Origin: Bin16 sp965206315 | GTDB taxonomy: Bacteria; Chloroflexota; Dehalococcoidia; Lucifugimonadales; Australimonadaceae | NCBI GenBank assembly: GCA_965206315.1 | Contig: OZ242210.1 | Coordinates: forward strand, 1,488,001 to 1,552,000 | Length of the DNA: 64,000 nucleotides | Direction of reading: 5' to 3' | Shown here: positions 34,754 through 42,663 of the stretch, one piece after another | Position numbering within the stretch: position 1 is the stretch's first letter | Layout: each line of letters begins with the position of its first letter | Position numbers and translations under genes: made by a program | The notes under the pieces: model-generated | Databases searched by the model: none | The model's input: only the letters and a program-made list of their open reading frames with translations | What the model was told of the DNA's origin: nothing

Positions 34754-35860
34754 TCACGCCCGGGCGGGGATGAACTCGTGCATACGGGACCTGAGGCCGC
34801 GCTTGGTGAGCTCGCTCTCGAAGAGCGCGTGGATGCGCGGGTCCTCGTCCTCGTACTCGATCTGCATCCCGCCGGCCTTCTCCGACTTGTCCATGTTCTC
34901 GTAGCTCCACATCTTGGACTCGAGAACCGGGTAGCGCGCGCCGCCGAAGTCGAACACGAGGTAGCGCGACTGCCCCGGCGACACGTTGAAGTGCTGGTGG
35001 TACGTCGGGCCGTCCGGCGGCGCGTAGAGCGTGCCCGGCTTCCAGTCGACGCGCACCGTGTCGACCGGGCTCTCGCCCTCCTTCCAGAGCAGCGAGTAAC
35101 CCTCGCCGGTGACGCAGAAGATGTGCGCGCCCGCGTTGTGGGCGTGCGCCTTCTTGTACGTGCCCTCGAAGAACTGCGAGATGTGGCAGTGCATCGACGA
35201 GTCGCCGAGCAGGAACTGGATGTTGTTCCCCGCCGCGCCGCGGGCGACCCACGGCGGCAGCTCGAAGTTCACCAGTTCCGGCACGAAGTTCGTCTCCCAC
35301 TGGTGGCGGCCCGGCTTCACCTGCCGGAACTCGCCCTCGCCGTCGAAGTACTTCTCTGCGGCCATCCGCTCCGGGAAGGAGAACGGGTTGTCGAAGATGA
35401 AGTCCGGGTTGCGGAAGACGTTGAAGATGATGGGGAGGTCGGTCACGGCGGCGAGCCGCGCGGGCTCGGTGCCGGAGCCGTTGAAGATCTGGTGCTTCGC
35501 GTTCAGCGGGATGGCGAAGATGGCGCTCGGCCCCCACTCGAACGAGTACCGACGCCCGTCCGGACGCTCGATGACCGTCGAGCCGCGTCCGGAGATGACG
35601 TGGATCAGCTCGTCGTGCATGTGCTGTTCCTGGTTGAGCTCGCCGCCCGGCGGGATCTCCACGACGTACGCCGAGAGGTAGTCGCTCTTGCCCGCGACGT
35701 GCACGTACGTGCCGAGGCCGCCGAGGCGCTCCCACGGCTCGACCGGCACGGTGTGGCAGTCGACGGCGTACCCCTCGAAGACGGGGATGTTTTCTTCCTT
35801 CAGGAAATCGCGGTAGGGGAACACCCCGTAATACGGATTGAATTCGACTTCGTCGCCCAT
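34754..35860 (-). CDS. Bicupin protein, tandem copy 1
   Basis: The 368-aa protein has two cupin domains. The first holds EQHMHDELIHVISGRG, the second KKAHAHNAGAHIFCVTGEG, each with metal-binding His and Glu candidates. It resembles dioxygenase-like bicupins but no specific enzyme can be named. It is close in length (368 aa) and sequence to the next gene, so the pair arose by tandem duplication. It probably binds a divalent metal in each or one domain and acts on a small carboxylate or aromatic. Confidence 0.8.
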   Translation of the reverse strand: MGDEVEFNPYYGVFPYRDFLKEENIPVFEGYAVDCHTVPVEPWERLGGLGTYVHVAGKSDYLSAYVVEIPPGGELNQEQHMHDELIHVISGRGSTVIERPDGRRYSFEWGPSAIFAIPLNAKHQIFNGSGTEPARLAAVTDLPIIFNVFRNPDFIFDNPFSFPERMAAEKYFDGEGEFRQVKPGRHQWETNFVPELVNFELPPWVARGAAGNNIQFLLGDSSMHCHISQFFEGTYKKAHAHNAGAHIFCVTGEGYSLLWKEGESPVDTVRVDWKPGTLYAPPDGPTYHQHFNVSPGQSRYLVFDFGGARYPVLESKMWSYENMDKSEKAGGMQIEYEDEDPRIHALFESELTKRGLRSRMHEFIPARA

Positions 35861-35974
35861 GAGTAACGCTCCGTTCGATGTATTCGGGACAGGCGTGAGC
35901 CTACACGACGCGGCCCACGCCTGCCACCCTCGTCCGTCGTTCCTGCCGAGGCAGGGACCTCGCCCCGCCGAGGG

Positions 35975-36025
35975 GCCCTCACCCGCCGCCGCTGCGCGGC
36001 GGCACCCTCTCCCTCAGGAGAGGGG
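35975..36025. repeat. Dispersed repeat family A, between the bicupins
   Basis: GGCCCTCACCC, a GC hairpin, then CCCTCTCCCTCAGGAGAGGGG.. structure; the stem is CTCTCC/GGAGAG. It is one of two head-to-head copies in this gap. Confidence 0.6.
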
Positions 36026-36049
36026 TTCCCGTTGCCGCCCCCTGCCTGG

Positions 36050-36089
36050 CTCCCCTCGCCCTCTGGGAGAGGGGCTGGGGGTGAGGGGA
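36050..36089. repeat. Dispersed repeat family A, inverted copy
   Basis: CCCTCTGGGAGAGGG followed by GGTGAGGGG reads as the reverse orientation of the copy at 35975. Confidence 0.6.
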
Positions 36090-36090
36090 G

Positions 36091-37197
36091 CTACCCCCTT
36101 GACCCCACGAACTCCCGCATCTTGGAGTTCAGGCCGCGCTTGGACAGCTCGCTCTCGTAGAGGTCCAGCACGCGCGGGTCCTCGTCCGTGTACTCGATCT
36201 GGTGGCCGCCTTCCTTCGTGGACTTGTCCATGTTCTCGTAGCCGACCATCTTCGATTCGAGGACCGGGTAGCGCGCGCCGCCGAAACCGAACACGAGGTA
36301 GCGCGACGGCCCGTCGGCGACGTTGAAGTGCTGGTGGTACGTCGGTCCGTCGGGCGGGGCATAGAGGGAGCCCGGCTTCCAGTCGACGCGGACGGTGTCG
36401 ACCGGGTTCTCGCCCTCGCGCCAGAGGAGGGAGTAGCCCTCGCCGGTGACGCAGAAGATGTGCGCGCCCGCGTTGTGCCGGTGCGCCTTCTTGTACGTGC
36501 CCTGCTGGAACTCCGAGATGTGGCAGTGCATGGACGAATCGGCGAGCAGGAACTGGATGTTGTTCCCCGCCGCGCCGCGCGCCGCCCACGGCGGCAGCTC
36601 GAAGTTGACCAACTCCGGCACGAAGTTCGTCTCCCACTGGTGGCGTCCGGGCTTCACCTCGCGGAACTCGCCCTCGCCGTCGAAGTAGCGGGAGACGTCG
36701 GAGCGCTCCGGGAAGGTGAACGGGTTGCCGAAGATGAAGTCCGGGTTGCGGAAGACGTTGAAGATGATGGGCAGGTCCGTCACGGCGGCGAGCCGCGCGG
36801 GCTCGGTGCCGGAGCCGTTGAAGATCTGGTGTTTCGCGTTCATGGGGATGCCGAAGATGGCCGTCGGCCCCCACTCGAACGAGTACTTCTTGCCCTCCGG
36901 CGTCTCGATGACCGTCGCGCCCCTGCCGGAGACGACGTGGATCAGCTCGTCGTGCATGTGCTGCTCGGGGTTGAGCTGGCCGCCCGGCGGGATCTCCACG
37001 ACGTACGACGACAGGTAGTCGGAGCGTCCGGCGAGGTGCACGTACGCGCCGAGTCCGCCGAGCCGCTCCCACGGCTCGACCTCGACCGTATGGCAGTCGA
37101 CGGCGTACGCCTCGTGGATGGGGATGCCCTCGCTCTTGATGAAGTCGGTGTACGGGAAGTTGCCGTACCAGGGGTTGATGTCGAACTCGTCTCCCAT
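36091..37197 (-). CDS. Bicupin protein, tandem copy 2
   Basis: The 368-aa protein is a near copy of the gene at 34754: both start MGDE, share WYGNFPYTDFIKSEGIP/YYGVFPYRDFLKEENIP type N-termini and identical core phrases (EPWERLGGLG, YLSSYVVEIPPGG, NGSGTEPARLAAVTDLPIIFNVFRNPDFIF). Both cupin metal motifs are retained, so both copies are probably active. The ATG is followed upstream by a purine-rich site (GAGGAGAGG). It precedes copy 1 on the minus strand with a repeat-filled gap of about 230 bases. Confidence 0.8.
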   Translation of the reverse strand: MGDEFDINPWYGNFPYTDFIKSEGIPIHEAYAVDCHTVEVEPWERLGGLGAYVHLAGRSDYLSSYVVEIPPGGQLNPEQHMHDELIHVVSGRGATVIETPEGKKYSFEWGPTAIFGIPMNAKHQIFNGSGTEPARLAAVTDLPIIFNVFRNPDFIFGNPFTFPERSDVSRYFDGEGEFREVKPGRHQWETNFVPELVNFELPPWAARGAAGNNIQFLLADSSMHCHISEFQQGTYKKAHRHNAGAHIFCVTGEGYSLLWREGENPVDTVRVDWKPGSLYAPPDGPTYHQHFNVADGPSRYLVFGFGGARYPVLESKMVGYENMDKSTKEGGHQIEYTDEDPRVLDLYESELSKRGLNSKMREFVGSRG

Positions 37198-37660
37198 GGT
37201 TCCTCTCCTCCTCGCGCCAGGATGCCGCGAGCGTACACGAACGCACGCCTACGCGCCAAGCGGGGGCCCTCACCCACGCGCTGAAGCGCGTTGCCCTCTC
37301 CCAGTGGGCGAGGGGAGTTTTCTGACGGTCTCAATTGGTCTCATTCGGTCCCAAAGCACGCCTACGGCCCAGCCCTCTTTCTTTTTTTGATGGTGACATT
37401 TGGTGCCATTTGGTGACATGCCACTCCTGCAGCCCCATCGATGCTCTGGGGCAGGCTCGCCACGCTGTCCGCCAAGGCGGCGCGTCGTCGCTGACCAGCG
37501 TACGCGCTCCAGCCGCGACCGCGAAAGAGCCGGGTGTCGCGGTGGGGGTGGGGGAGTGGGCGCGGCGAGCGGCTGGTATGGTGTCCCTGAAGGGTAGAAG
37601 TTCATTTGCCGCGCCCTACAGGGACACCCGCTGGGAGTGGAAACATGAGGGGAGGATAGG
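37198..37660. other. Gene-poor spacer with repeats at the edge of the islet
   Basis: This stretch holds a family A repeat (37266-37317), short direct repeats of GGTCTCA-like and TGGTGACATTTGG-like units (about 37330-37420), and a 10-bp inverted repeat GGTGTCCCTG (37580-37589) / CAGGGACACC (37619-37628) just before the next gene. No convincing coding region is seen. Confidence 0.55.
37266..37317. repeat. Dispersed repeat family A
   Basis: CCCTCACCCACGCGCTGAAG then CGCGTTGCCCTCTCCC. The copy at 39231 shares the same central GCGCTGAAGCGCGTTGCC block. Confidence 0.6.
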
Positions 37661-38068
37661 ATGAACGCGGATGAGTCGATCTGCGTACGGAGAGAGTGTG
37701 ACCATCCGGCCATCTGCCGAGGGCTATGCGGTTGTTGTTGGCGCACATGGTGGTTCCAGATCGAGTTGCCTCACCGGATAGAAACATGGCCAAGAGTGGG
37801 GATCATGGCATGGCTTGCGGGTGAAGATCCGCCGCCCTGCGCAGTCGAGGGATGCGATAAGCCCTATGGCCCCGGGTGGGGAGTGGGTGGGGGATATGGC
37901 CTCTGCAAGCTCCACTATGGGCGTGCCTATCGGCATTTCAAGAAGATGGGCGGCGTTGCCGAAGGAGACGAGGGGATATGGTCTGCCTGGCAACCCATAG
38001 AGAAAGAGCTCATCGCTAGGCAGATACAGGACTTGGAATCTCTATTGAGCGAGTCGAACGAAGAGTAA
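37661..38068 (+). CDS. Cys-rich zinc-binding hypothetical protein
   Basis: The 135-aa protein has two treble-clef-like Cys clusters: CVRRECDHPAICRGLCGCCW near the N-terminus and CAVEGCDKPYG..GLCKLHYGRAYRH in the middle. The pattern C-x4-C..GLC-x2-H-Y-x-R is common in phage and mobile-element proteins, including HNH-type nucleases, although no HNH motif is present. A purine-rich site (GAGGGGAGGA) precedes the ATG. Its base composition and the flanking repeats suggest recent transfer. Function is unknown. Confidence 0.65.
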   Translation: MNADESICVRRECDHPAICRGLCGCCWRTWWFQIELPHRIETWPRVGIMAWLAGEDPPPCAVEGCDKPYGPGWGVGGGYGLCKLHYGRAYRHFKKMGGVAEGDEGIWSAWQPIEKELIARQIQDLESLLSESNEE

Positions 38069-38120
38069 TGCAGCTATGTTGAGAACAGTAGACAAGTACC
38101 GAGAAGGCGACGGAGGCACC

Positions 38121-39122
38121 TCATCGAAAGGCTGATCGTGTAACAGATACCTGAGGCAGAACCTGTGCAACCGAATGTCTGACCTCATTGAGGAAGCGGT
38201 CGGTTGCTTGCGGATGCACTCGAACCTCCTGGATTACTTTCTGGAGTGAGATTGGTATTCGGGGACACGGTTCGCTGGTATCGACCTGTCTCTTTGACCC
38301 CCACGCTCGCCTGATGAAGCTTCCTAGGCTGAGAAAGTTACTCCTGTCGAGATGTACTATCCTAAGTTCGTTCTCATGGCGATATTTCACATCCTTGTGG
38401 GTTGCTATGAATTCAGGTGAGTATATGTTTATCATGTCGGCTCTCTCGTGGGCCTGATACTCGAGATAGTGCACCTGCCATACGGAAGTATGGTCGTGTT
38501 CTTTCAGAGTCTCGTTAAGTTCACCGAAAGTTGTTCTTACGGTGACCGACCTAGGATTGCTACACAGTGCCCACATTGCTTGTGATTCCAGATTGTTGAT
38601 GTGCCAGCAATTGACATAACAAGATTGATAGATATCTTCAAGTACACGGGAAAGCTGCAAGACCGGTGCCATAATGGGTGTTGGCAAGGGTGGCAATTCC
38701 ACTAGATTGATGAGTTCTTGTAAGGCAGTGGTAGGCTTTCCTTCAAGAGGATCGACCAGATCCTGCAGACGGGATAGGTAGAGCGACTGGGTGTCAAGCA
38801 GATCCTGAAACTTCCAATAGTCTTGATATCTCCACACAGATAGCGAGCTGGGGAGCCCGGAGCCATTACGCTGAAAAGCATCAGGTGGAAAAATGTGGAC
38901 ACAGTGATCGGGTTCATCTGGGTTGAGAGTAGTTTCATGGCAAGGCAAATGTCCTCTCACGTACCCTAAAGCCATATAGGGATAGATCTCTATTAGTTTG
39001 TGTCCAACAGGATAAGGTCGTGCCTTAATCTTGATTGGCTTGCCTGCGGCTATGTCCCGCTCTAACTCCACCATGAGAAGAACCCGAAGAAACAAATCCA
39101 CGATGAAGCGCAGCACTTTCAT
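38121..39122 (-). CDS. DUF2971-like protein in an AT-richer islet
   Basis: The 333-aa protein resembles DUF2971: SLYLSRLQDLVDPLEGKP, then CYVNCWHINNLESQAMWALCS, SVTVRTTFGEL, VHYLEYQ and KYRHENELRIVH, in the order expected for the family. Codon use is clearly unlike the neighbours (about 37% G+C over 38581-38640 by count). DUF2971 genes are scattered in genomes, often within mobile or defence-related neighbourhoods; the biochemical role is unknown. ATG 39122 has a weak AGGACAGGGG site upstream. It converges on the zinc-binding gene. Confidence 0.7.
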   Translation of the reverse strand: MKVLRFIVDLFLRVLLMVELERDIAAGKPIKIKARPYPVGHKLIEIYPYMALGYVRGHLPCHETTLNPDEPDHCVHIFPPDAFQRNGSGLPSSLSVWRYQDYWKFQDLLDTQSLYLSRLQDLVDPLEGKPTTALQELINLVELPPLPTPIMAPVLQLSRVLEDIYQSCYVNCWHINNLESQAMWALCSNPRSVTVRTTFGELNETLKEHDHTSVWQVHYLEYQAHERADMINIYSPEFIATHKDVKYRHENELRIVHLDRSNFLSLGSFIRRAWGSKRQVDTSEPCPRIPISLQKVIQEVRVHPQATDRFLNEVRHSVAQVLPQVSVTRSAFR

Positions 39123-39180
39123 TTGTCCCCTGTCCTAGCACGTCGTATCGACGTATTCCGCCGTGCGCTCCAGCACACTC

Positions 39181-39208
39181 TGGATTCTCGCCTTCGCGAG
39201 AATGACGG
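39181..39208. repeat. Dispersed palindromic repeat family B
   Basis: An 8-bp inverted repeat ATTCTCGC (39184-39191) / GCGAGAAT (39196-39203), then GACGGG. Confidence 0.6.
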
Positions 39209-39230
39209 GGGCTGCGCCCCGCGTCCGGTT

Positions 39231-39279
39231 CACCCTCACCGCGCGCTGAAGCGCGTTGCCTCTCCCCTTAAGGGAGAAG
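39231..39279. repeat. Dispersed repeat family A
   Basis: CACCCTCACCGCGCGCTGAAG and CTCTCCCCTTAAGGGAG; close relative of the copy at 37266, so the pair flanks the islet. Confidence 0.6.
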
Positions 39280-39281
39280 TG

Positions 39282-39590
39282 CTATCCCTCCCGCTCCCCG
39301 AGCGTGCGGCGCAGGTCGTCCACCTCGCGGCGGAGGTCGCGATTCTTGCGCCAGAGGAAGACGGCGTAGGCGAAGAAGCCCGCCCAGGTGAGCAGCGTGC
39401 CCGCGAGCAGGTAGCCGAGGTTGCTCTCGCCCGGCGCGGACTGCGCGATCGGAGCGGCAAGCGCGGCGGGCGAGAACAGCGCGAGCACGATGAGCGTGGC
39501 CGTCGCGGCGGCGATGAACCGGAAGGTGAGGGAGACGGCGATGGCCCGGTGTTCCCGGAAGGTGATGATGGAAGCGAGTCGGTTGCGCAT
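39282..39590 (-). CDS. ccmD: CcmD-like small membrane protein
   Basis: The 102-aa protein has a hydrophobic N-terminal helix (signal-like) and a second transmembrane segment (YLLAGTLLTWAGFFAYAVFLW) followed by a charged tail (RKNRDLRREVDDLRRTL). This is the layout of CcmD, which stabilises the CcmC-CcmE complex in cytochrome c maturation. Identification rests mostly on position after ccmC, because CcmD sequences are poorly conserved. The N-terminal helix makes it longer than usual CcmD. Confidence 0.7.
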   Translation of the reverse strand: MRNRLASIITFREHRAIAVSLTFRFIAAATATLIVLALFSPAALAAPIAQSAPGESNLGYLLAGTLLTWAGFFAYAVFLWRKNRDLRREVDDLRRTLGEREG

Positions 39591-39597
39591 GTGGTCC

Positions 39598-40275
39598 TCA
39601 GGCGGCGGCGAGCCGCAGCTCCTCGACGGCCTCCTCGTCGCTGCGGAGCGCGTAGCGCTCGGCGATGAGGGCCGCGAAGAGCACGATGAAGGTGACGAAC
39701 GAGAAGAGGAGCGTGAGCAGCATCTCCCGCTCCAGCGAGCCCTGCGCGCCGGGGCCGGTGACGCGCTCCGGGTGCAGCCCGCCCCACCAGTCCGCCGCCA
39801 TGTAGACGAACGGCACGGTCGCCGCGCCGATGATGGCGGTGACGGCGGCCCAGCGCCGGCCGCGCTCGGCGTCGGGCGCGTAGGCGCGCACCATCAGGCA
39901 GCCGATGAAGATGAGCCACAGCACGAAGGTGAGTGTCCCGTTCGCATCCCACACCCACCAGGTACCCCACACCGGCTTCGCCCAGACCGCGCCCGTGATG
40001 ATGGCGACGGTGAAGAAGACGACGCCGACCTCCGCCGAGGCGTAGGCGAGACGGTCGCAGACGCGCTCGCGCTTGACGAGGTACCAGACGCTGCACCCCG
40101 CGGCGAGCACGAACGCGAGCCAACTGGTGAGGATGACGGGGACGTGGAAGTAGAAGAGGCGCTGGACGATGCCCATCGACCGCTCGGTCGGGGCGTAGCC
40201 GAAGATGAGGTACATGTCTATCAGCACGAGGACTCCCGCCACGAGCAGGAGTCCCAGTCTCCAGGCGCCGGTCAC
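39598..40275 (-). CDS. ccmC: Cytochrome c maturation protein CcmC
   Basis: The 225-aa six-helix protein carries the CcmC tryptophan-rich periplasmic motif (WAKPVWGTWWVWDANGT) and conserved His residues (FYFHVPVI). It attaches heme to CcmE in the ABC-dependent system I. GTG at 40275 is chosen because GGAGGA lies six bases upstream; another GTG two codons earlier overlaps the ccmB stop. It follows ccmB with overlap. Confidence 0.92.
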   Translation of the reverse strand: MTGAWRLGLLLVAGVLVLIDMYLIFGYAPTERSMGIVQRLFYFHVPVILTSWLAFVLAAGCSVWYLVKRERVCDRLAYASAEVGVVFFTVAIITGAVWAKPVWGTWWVWDANGTLTFVLWLIFIGCLMVRAYAPDAERGRRWAAVTAIIGAATVPFVYMAADWWGGLHPERVTGPGAQGSLEREMLLTLLFSFVTFIVLFAALIAERYALRSDEEAVEELRLAAA

Positions 40276-40277
40276 GC

Positions 40278-40952
40278 TCACTCCTCCAACACGTACTCGA
40301 ACACGAGCGATGATAGCACGAGGAAGACGGCGTCGAAGGCGACGATGAGCTGCAGCCAACCGCCGACGCCGTCCCAGCCCTCGCCGTCGAGCGCCTCCCG
40401 CGCGCCGGTGACTGCGCCGATGAGCAGCGGCAGCGCAACCGGCAGGAAGAGCATGGGCAGCAGCACCTCCCGCGCCCGCGTGTGCACGGCGATGGCCGAG
40501 AAGAGCGTGCCGACCGCGGCGATGCCGACCGTCGCGGCGAGCGCGATGACGATGAACCAGGCGTTGAAGAGCGAGAGGTCGTACAGGACGAGGAAGGCGG
40601 GCAGCATGAGCGCCTCCACCGTCACGAGCAAGGTGACGACGCTCAGGAGTTTGCCGAGGTACAGCGCCTCGCGGGGAACGGGGGCGAGGCGCAGGCCGTC
40701 CAGCGTGCCGCGCTCGTGCTCCAGCAGGAAGGTGCGGTTCATGCCGAGCACGGCGGTGAAGATCCAGGCGACCCAGACGATGCCCGGCCCGATGGAGGCG
40801 ATGAGCTGCGGCGACGGCTCGAACGCGAAGGTGAAGATGAAGGCGACGACGAAGGCGAACGCGAGGACGGAGAAGAGCGTCTCGCGTGTCCGGAGCTCGA
40901 GGCGCACGTCCTTGGCGTAGATGGTGAGCGCGGCGCGCAGCGTCTCCCGCAT
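40278..40952 (-). CDS. ccmB: Cytochrome c maturation ABC permease CcmB
   Basis: The 224-aa protein has six predicted membrane segments and the CcmB signature GIVWVAWIFTAVLGMNRTFLLEHERGTLDGLRLAPVP. With CcmA it forms the ABC part that releases heme-CcmE. The ATG at 40952 directly follows the ccmA stop, overlapping a possible GTG three bases upstream (40955). Confidence 0.92.
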   Translation of the reverse strand: MRETLRAALTIYAKDVRLELRTRETLFSVLAFAFVVAFIFTFAFEPSPQLIASIGPGIVWVAWIFTAVLGMNRTFLLEHERGTLDGLRLAPVPREALYLGKLLSVVTLLVTVEALMLPAFLVLYDLSLFNAWFIVIALAATVGIAAVGTLFSAIAVHTRAREVLLPMLFLPVALPLLIGAVTGAREALDGEGWDGVGGWLQLIVAFDAVFLVLSSLVFEYVLEE

Positions 40953-41710
40953 CACGCGGCCCCTTCTAACGTGTTGGGCGCCGGAACGCTGAGGAGCGCG
41001 GCGATCTCGTCGGGCGCCGCGCTCGCGGCCTCGCCGGTCGCGGCGATGCGTCCGCCGCGCAGGACGGCGAAGTCGTCGGCGAGCGCGAGCCCTCGGGTGG
41101 GGTCGTGCGCCGAGAGGACGACGGCCCCGCCTCCGTTCGCGACTGCCCGCACGACGGTGTCGACGAACGCCTGGCCCTCCACGTCGAGGCCGGAGTCGGG
41201 CTCGTCGAGCAGGAGCAGTGCGGGTCGGTGCAGCAGCGCCCGGGCGATGGCGACGCGTTTCTGCATGCCGTTGGAGAGGCCGCGCACGCGGCGGTGGGCC
41301 CAGCGCTCCGCGCCGACGTCGCGCAGCACCTCGGCCGCCCGTTCGTCCGGCGTTGGCACGCCGTGAAGCCGGGCGTAGAAGCGCAGGTTCTCCTCCGGCG
41401 TGAGGTCGTCGTAGAGGAGGGAGCCATGGCCAACGTAGCCGGTGGCAGCGCGGACGCGCCCTGCGTCCTTATCGGCGTCGAAGCCCGCCGTCGTCACGCT
41501 GCCGGCGGTCGGCTTGACGAGCGCGGCGGCGACGCGCAGGAGCGTGCTCTTGCCCGCGCCGTTGTGTCCGAACAGGACGAGCACGCGCCCCCACGCCGCA
41601 TCGAGGTCGACGGCGCGCAGCGCGTGGGTTATGCCGTAGGTCCTGGAGACGCCGCGCAGCTCCAGCGCGTGGCCGGAGCGCGGGGCGGTTGGTGCGGGGT
41701 TCGCTGCCAT
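40952..41710 (-). CDS. ccmA: Cytochrome c maturation ABC ATPase CcmA
   Basis: The 252-aa ATPase has Walker A GHNGAGKST, the ABC signature LSNGMQKR and Walker B ALLLLDEPDSGLD. ATG 41710 is selected; a long upstream extension in the same frame runs through a repeat and antisense to the next gene and has no homology. It is the first gene of ccmABCD. CcmF, CcmG and CcmH are not in the window. Confidence 0.93.
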   Translation of the reverse strand: MAANPAPTAPRSGHALELRGVSRTYGITHALRAVDLDAAWGRVLVLFGHNGAGKSTLLRVAAALVKPTAGSVTTAGFDADKDAGRVRAATGYVGHGSLLYDDLTPEENLRFYARLHGVPTPDERAAEVLRDVGAERWAHRRVRGLSNGMQKRVAIARALLHRPALLLLDEPDSGLDVEGQAFVDTVVRAVANGGGAVVLSAHDPTRGLALADDFAVLRGGRIAATGEAASAAPDEIAALLSVPAPNTLEGAA

Positions 41711-41737
41711 GGGGGTCGCGGGACAGTGTACCCTGTT

Positions 41738-41777
41738 CACCCCCATCCTAACCTTCCCCCATCGAGGGGGAAGGGAC
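41738..41777. repeat. Dispersed repeat family A (CTTCCCCC variant)
   Basis: CACCCCCATCCTAACC, then CTTCCCCCATCGAGGGGGAAG, an 8-bp hairpin. A close copy lies at 42483. Confidence 0.6.
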
Positions 41778-41799
41778 CAGACGGTACGGAGGTGTGAGC

Positions 41800-42423
41800 G
41801 TGGAAGTGTTCCGGCAGGTGGCGGCGGCGTTCGGCAGGCGCGGCATCCCAAAGGGGATGGAGGAGCGCGTGCCGCCCGGCCAGTACGTGACGCCGAAGAT
41901 GCCGGTGATGAGCATGTCGCCGACGCCCGGCATCGACCTCGCCACGTGGCGGCTGCGGCTGTTCGGGGAGGTAGAGCGCGAGACGGAGCTGACGTGGGCG
42001 GAGTGGGAGTCACTCGCGCAGACCGAGGTCACGGCGGACTTCCACTGTGTCACGCAATGGAGCCGGCTAAACGTCGGCTGGGAGGGCGTTCCTGCGTCGC
42101 GGGTGCTCGACCTGGCGCAGCCGACGGCGTCGGCGCGGTTCGCGATGCTGCACTGCTACGACGGCTACACGGCGAACATCGACGTCGAGGCGCTGCGCTC
42201 GCCGGACGTGCTGTTCGCGCACCGCATGGACGGCGCTCCGCTCGAAGGGCAGCACGGCGGTCCGCTGCGGCTGGTCGTGCCGTCGCGCTACGGATGGAAG
42301 AGCGCGAAGTGGGTGAGCGGGGTCGAGTTCATGGCCGAGGACAGCCCCGGCTTCTGGGAGGAGCTGGGCTACCACATGCGCGGCGACCCGTGGCGCGAGG
42401 AGCGCTTCAGAGGGTGGCGGTAG
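41800..42423 (+). CDS. Sulfite-oxidase-fold molybdopterin-binding protein
   Basis: The 207-aa protein matches the oxidoreductase molybdopterin-binding domain (YedY/MsrP and sulfite oxidase): RLRLFGEVE, ADFHCVTQWSRLNVGWEGV with the Mo-ligand Cys at about residue 83, and GPLRLVVPSRYGWKSAKWVSGVEF. No Tat signal is present, so it is probably cytoplasmic, and no heme or dimerisation domain is attached. It would catalyse an oxygen-atom transfer with an unknown substrate. GTG 41800 follows GGAGG by seven bases and is preferred over 41794. Confidence 0.83.
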   Translation: MEVFRQVAAAFGRRGIPKGMEERVPPGQYVTPKMPVMSMSPTPGIDLATWRLRLFGEVERETELTWAEWESLAQTEVTADFHCVTQWSRLNVGWEGVPASRVLDLAQPTASARFAMLHCYDGYTANIDVEALRSPDVLFAHRMDGAPLEGQHGGPLRLVVPSRYGWKSAKWVSGVEFMAEDSPGFWEELGYHMRGDPWREERFRGWR

Positions 42424-42482
42424 GGGTCTCCGGGGTGAGGTTCCTGCCTCCGGAGGAATGACGAAGCTACGCTCCGTCCGGT

Positions 42483-42525
42483 TCACCCCCATCCCAGCCT
42501 TCCCCCATCGAGAGGGAAGGGGCCA
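42483..42525. repeat. Dispersed repeat family A (CTTCCCCC variant)
   Basis: CACCCCCATCCCAGCC then CTTCCCCCATCGAGAGGGAAGG; near copy of the element at 41738. Confidence 0.6.
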
Positions 42526-42570
42526 GGCAGGGCACCCACAAGGGGCACCCTACGCCCACAAACGGCTGCG

Positions 42571-42659
42571 AGATTCCCGCCTTCGCGGGAATGACGGAGT
42601 AACGCGGGAATGACGGAGTAACGCAGGAATGACGGAGTAACGCAGGAACGACGAAGTAG
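42571..42659. repeat. Family B hairpin expanding into four 19-base tandem copies
   Basis: A family B hairpin (ATTCCCGC/GCGGGAAT) leads into four copies of CGCGGGAATGACGGAGTAA (42584-42602, 42603-42621, 42622-42640, 42641-42659), the last two with small changes. The array ends just before the korB stop. Confidence 0.8.
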
Positions 42660-42663
42660 GACG

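Noticed and set aside
42584..42659. CRISPR array
   Set aside because: The 19-base units follow each other without unique spacers, and no cas genes are nearby.
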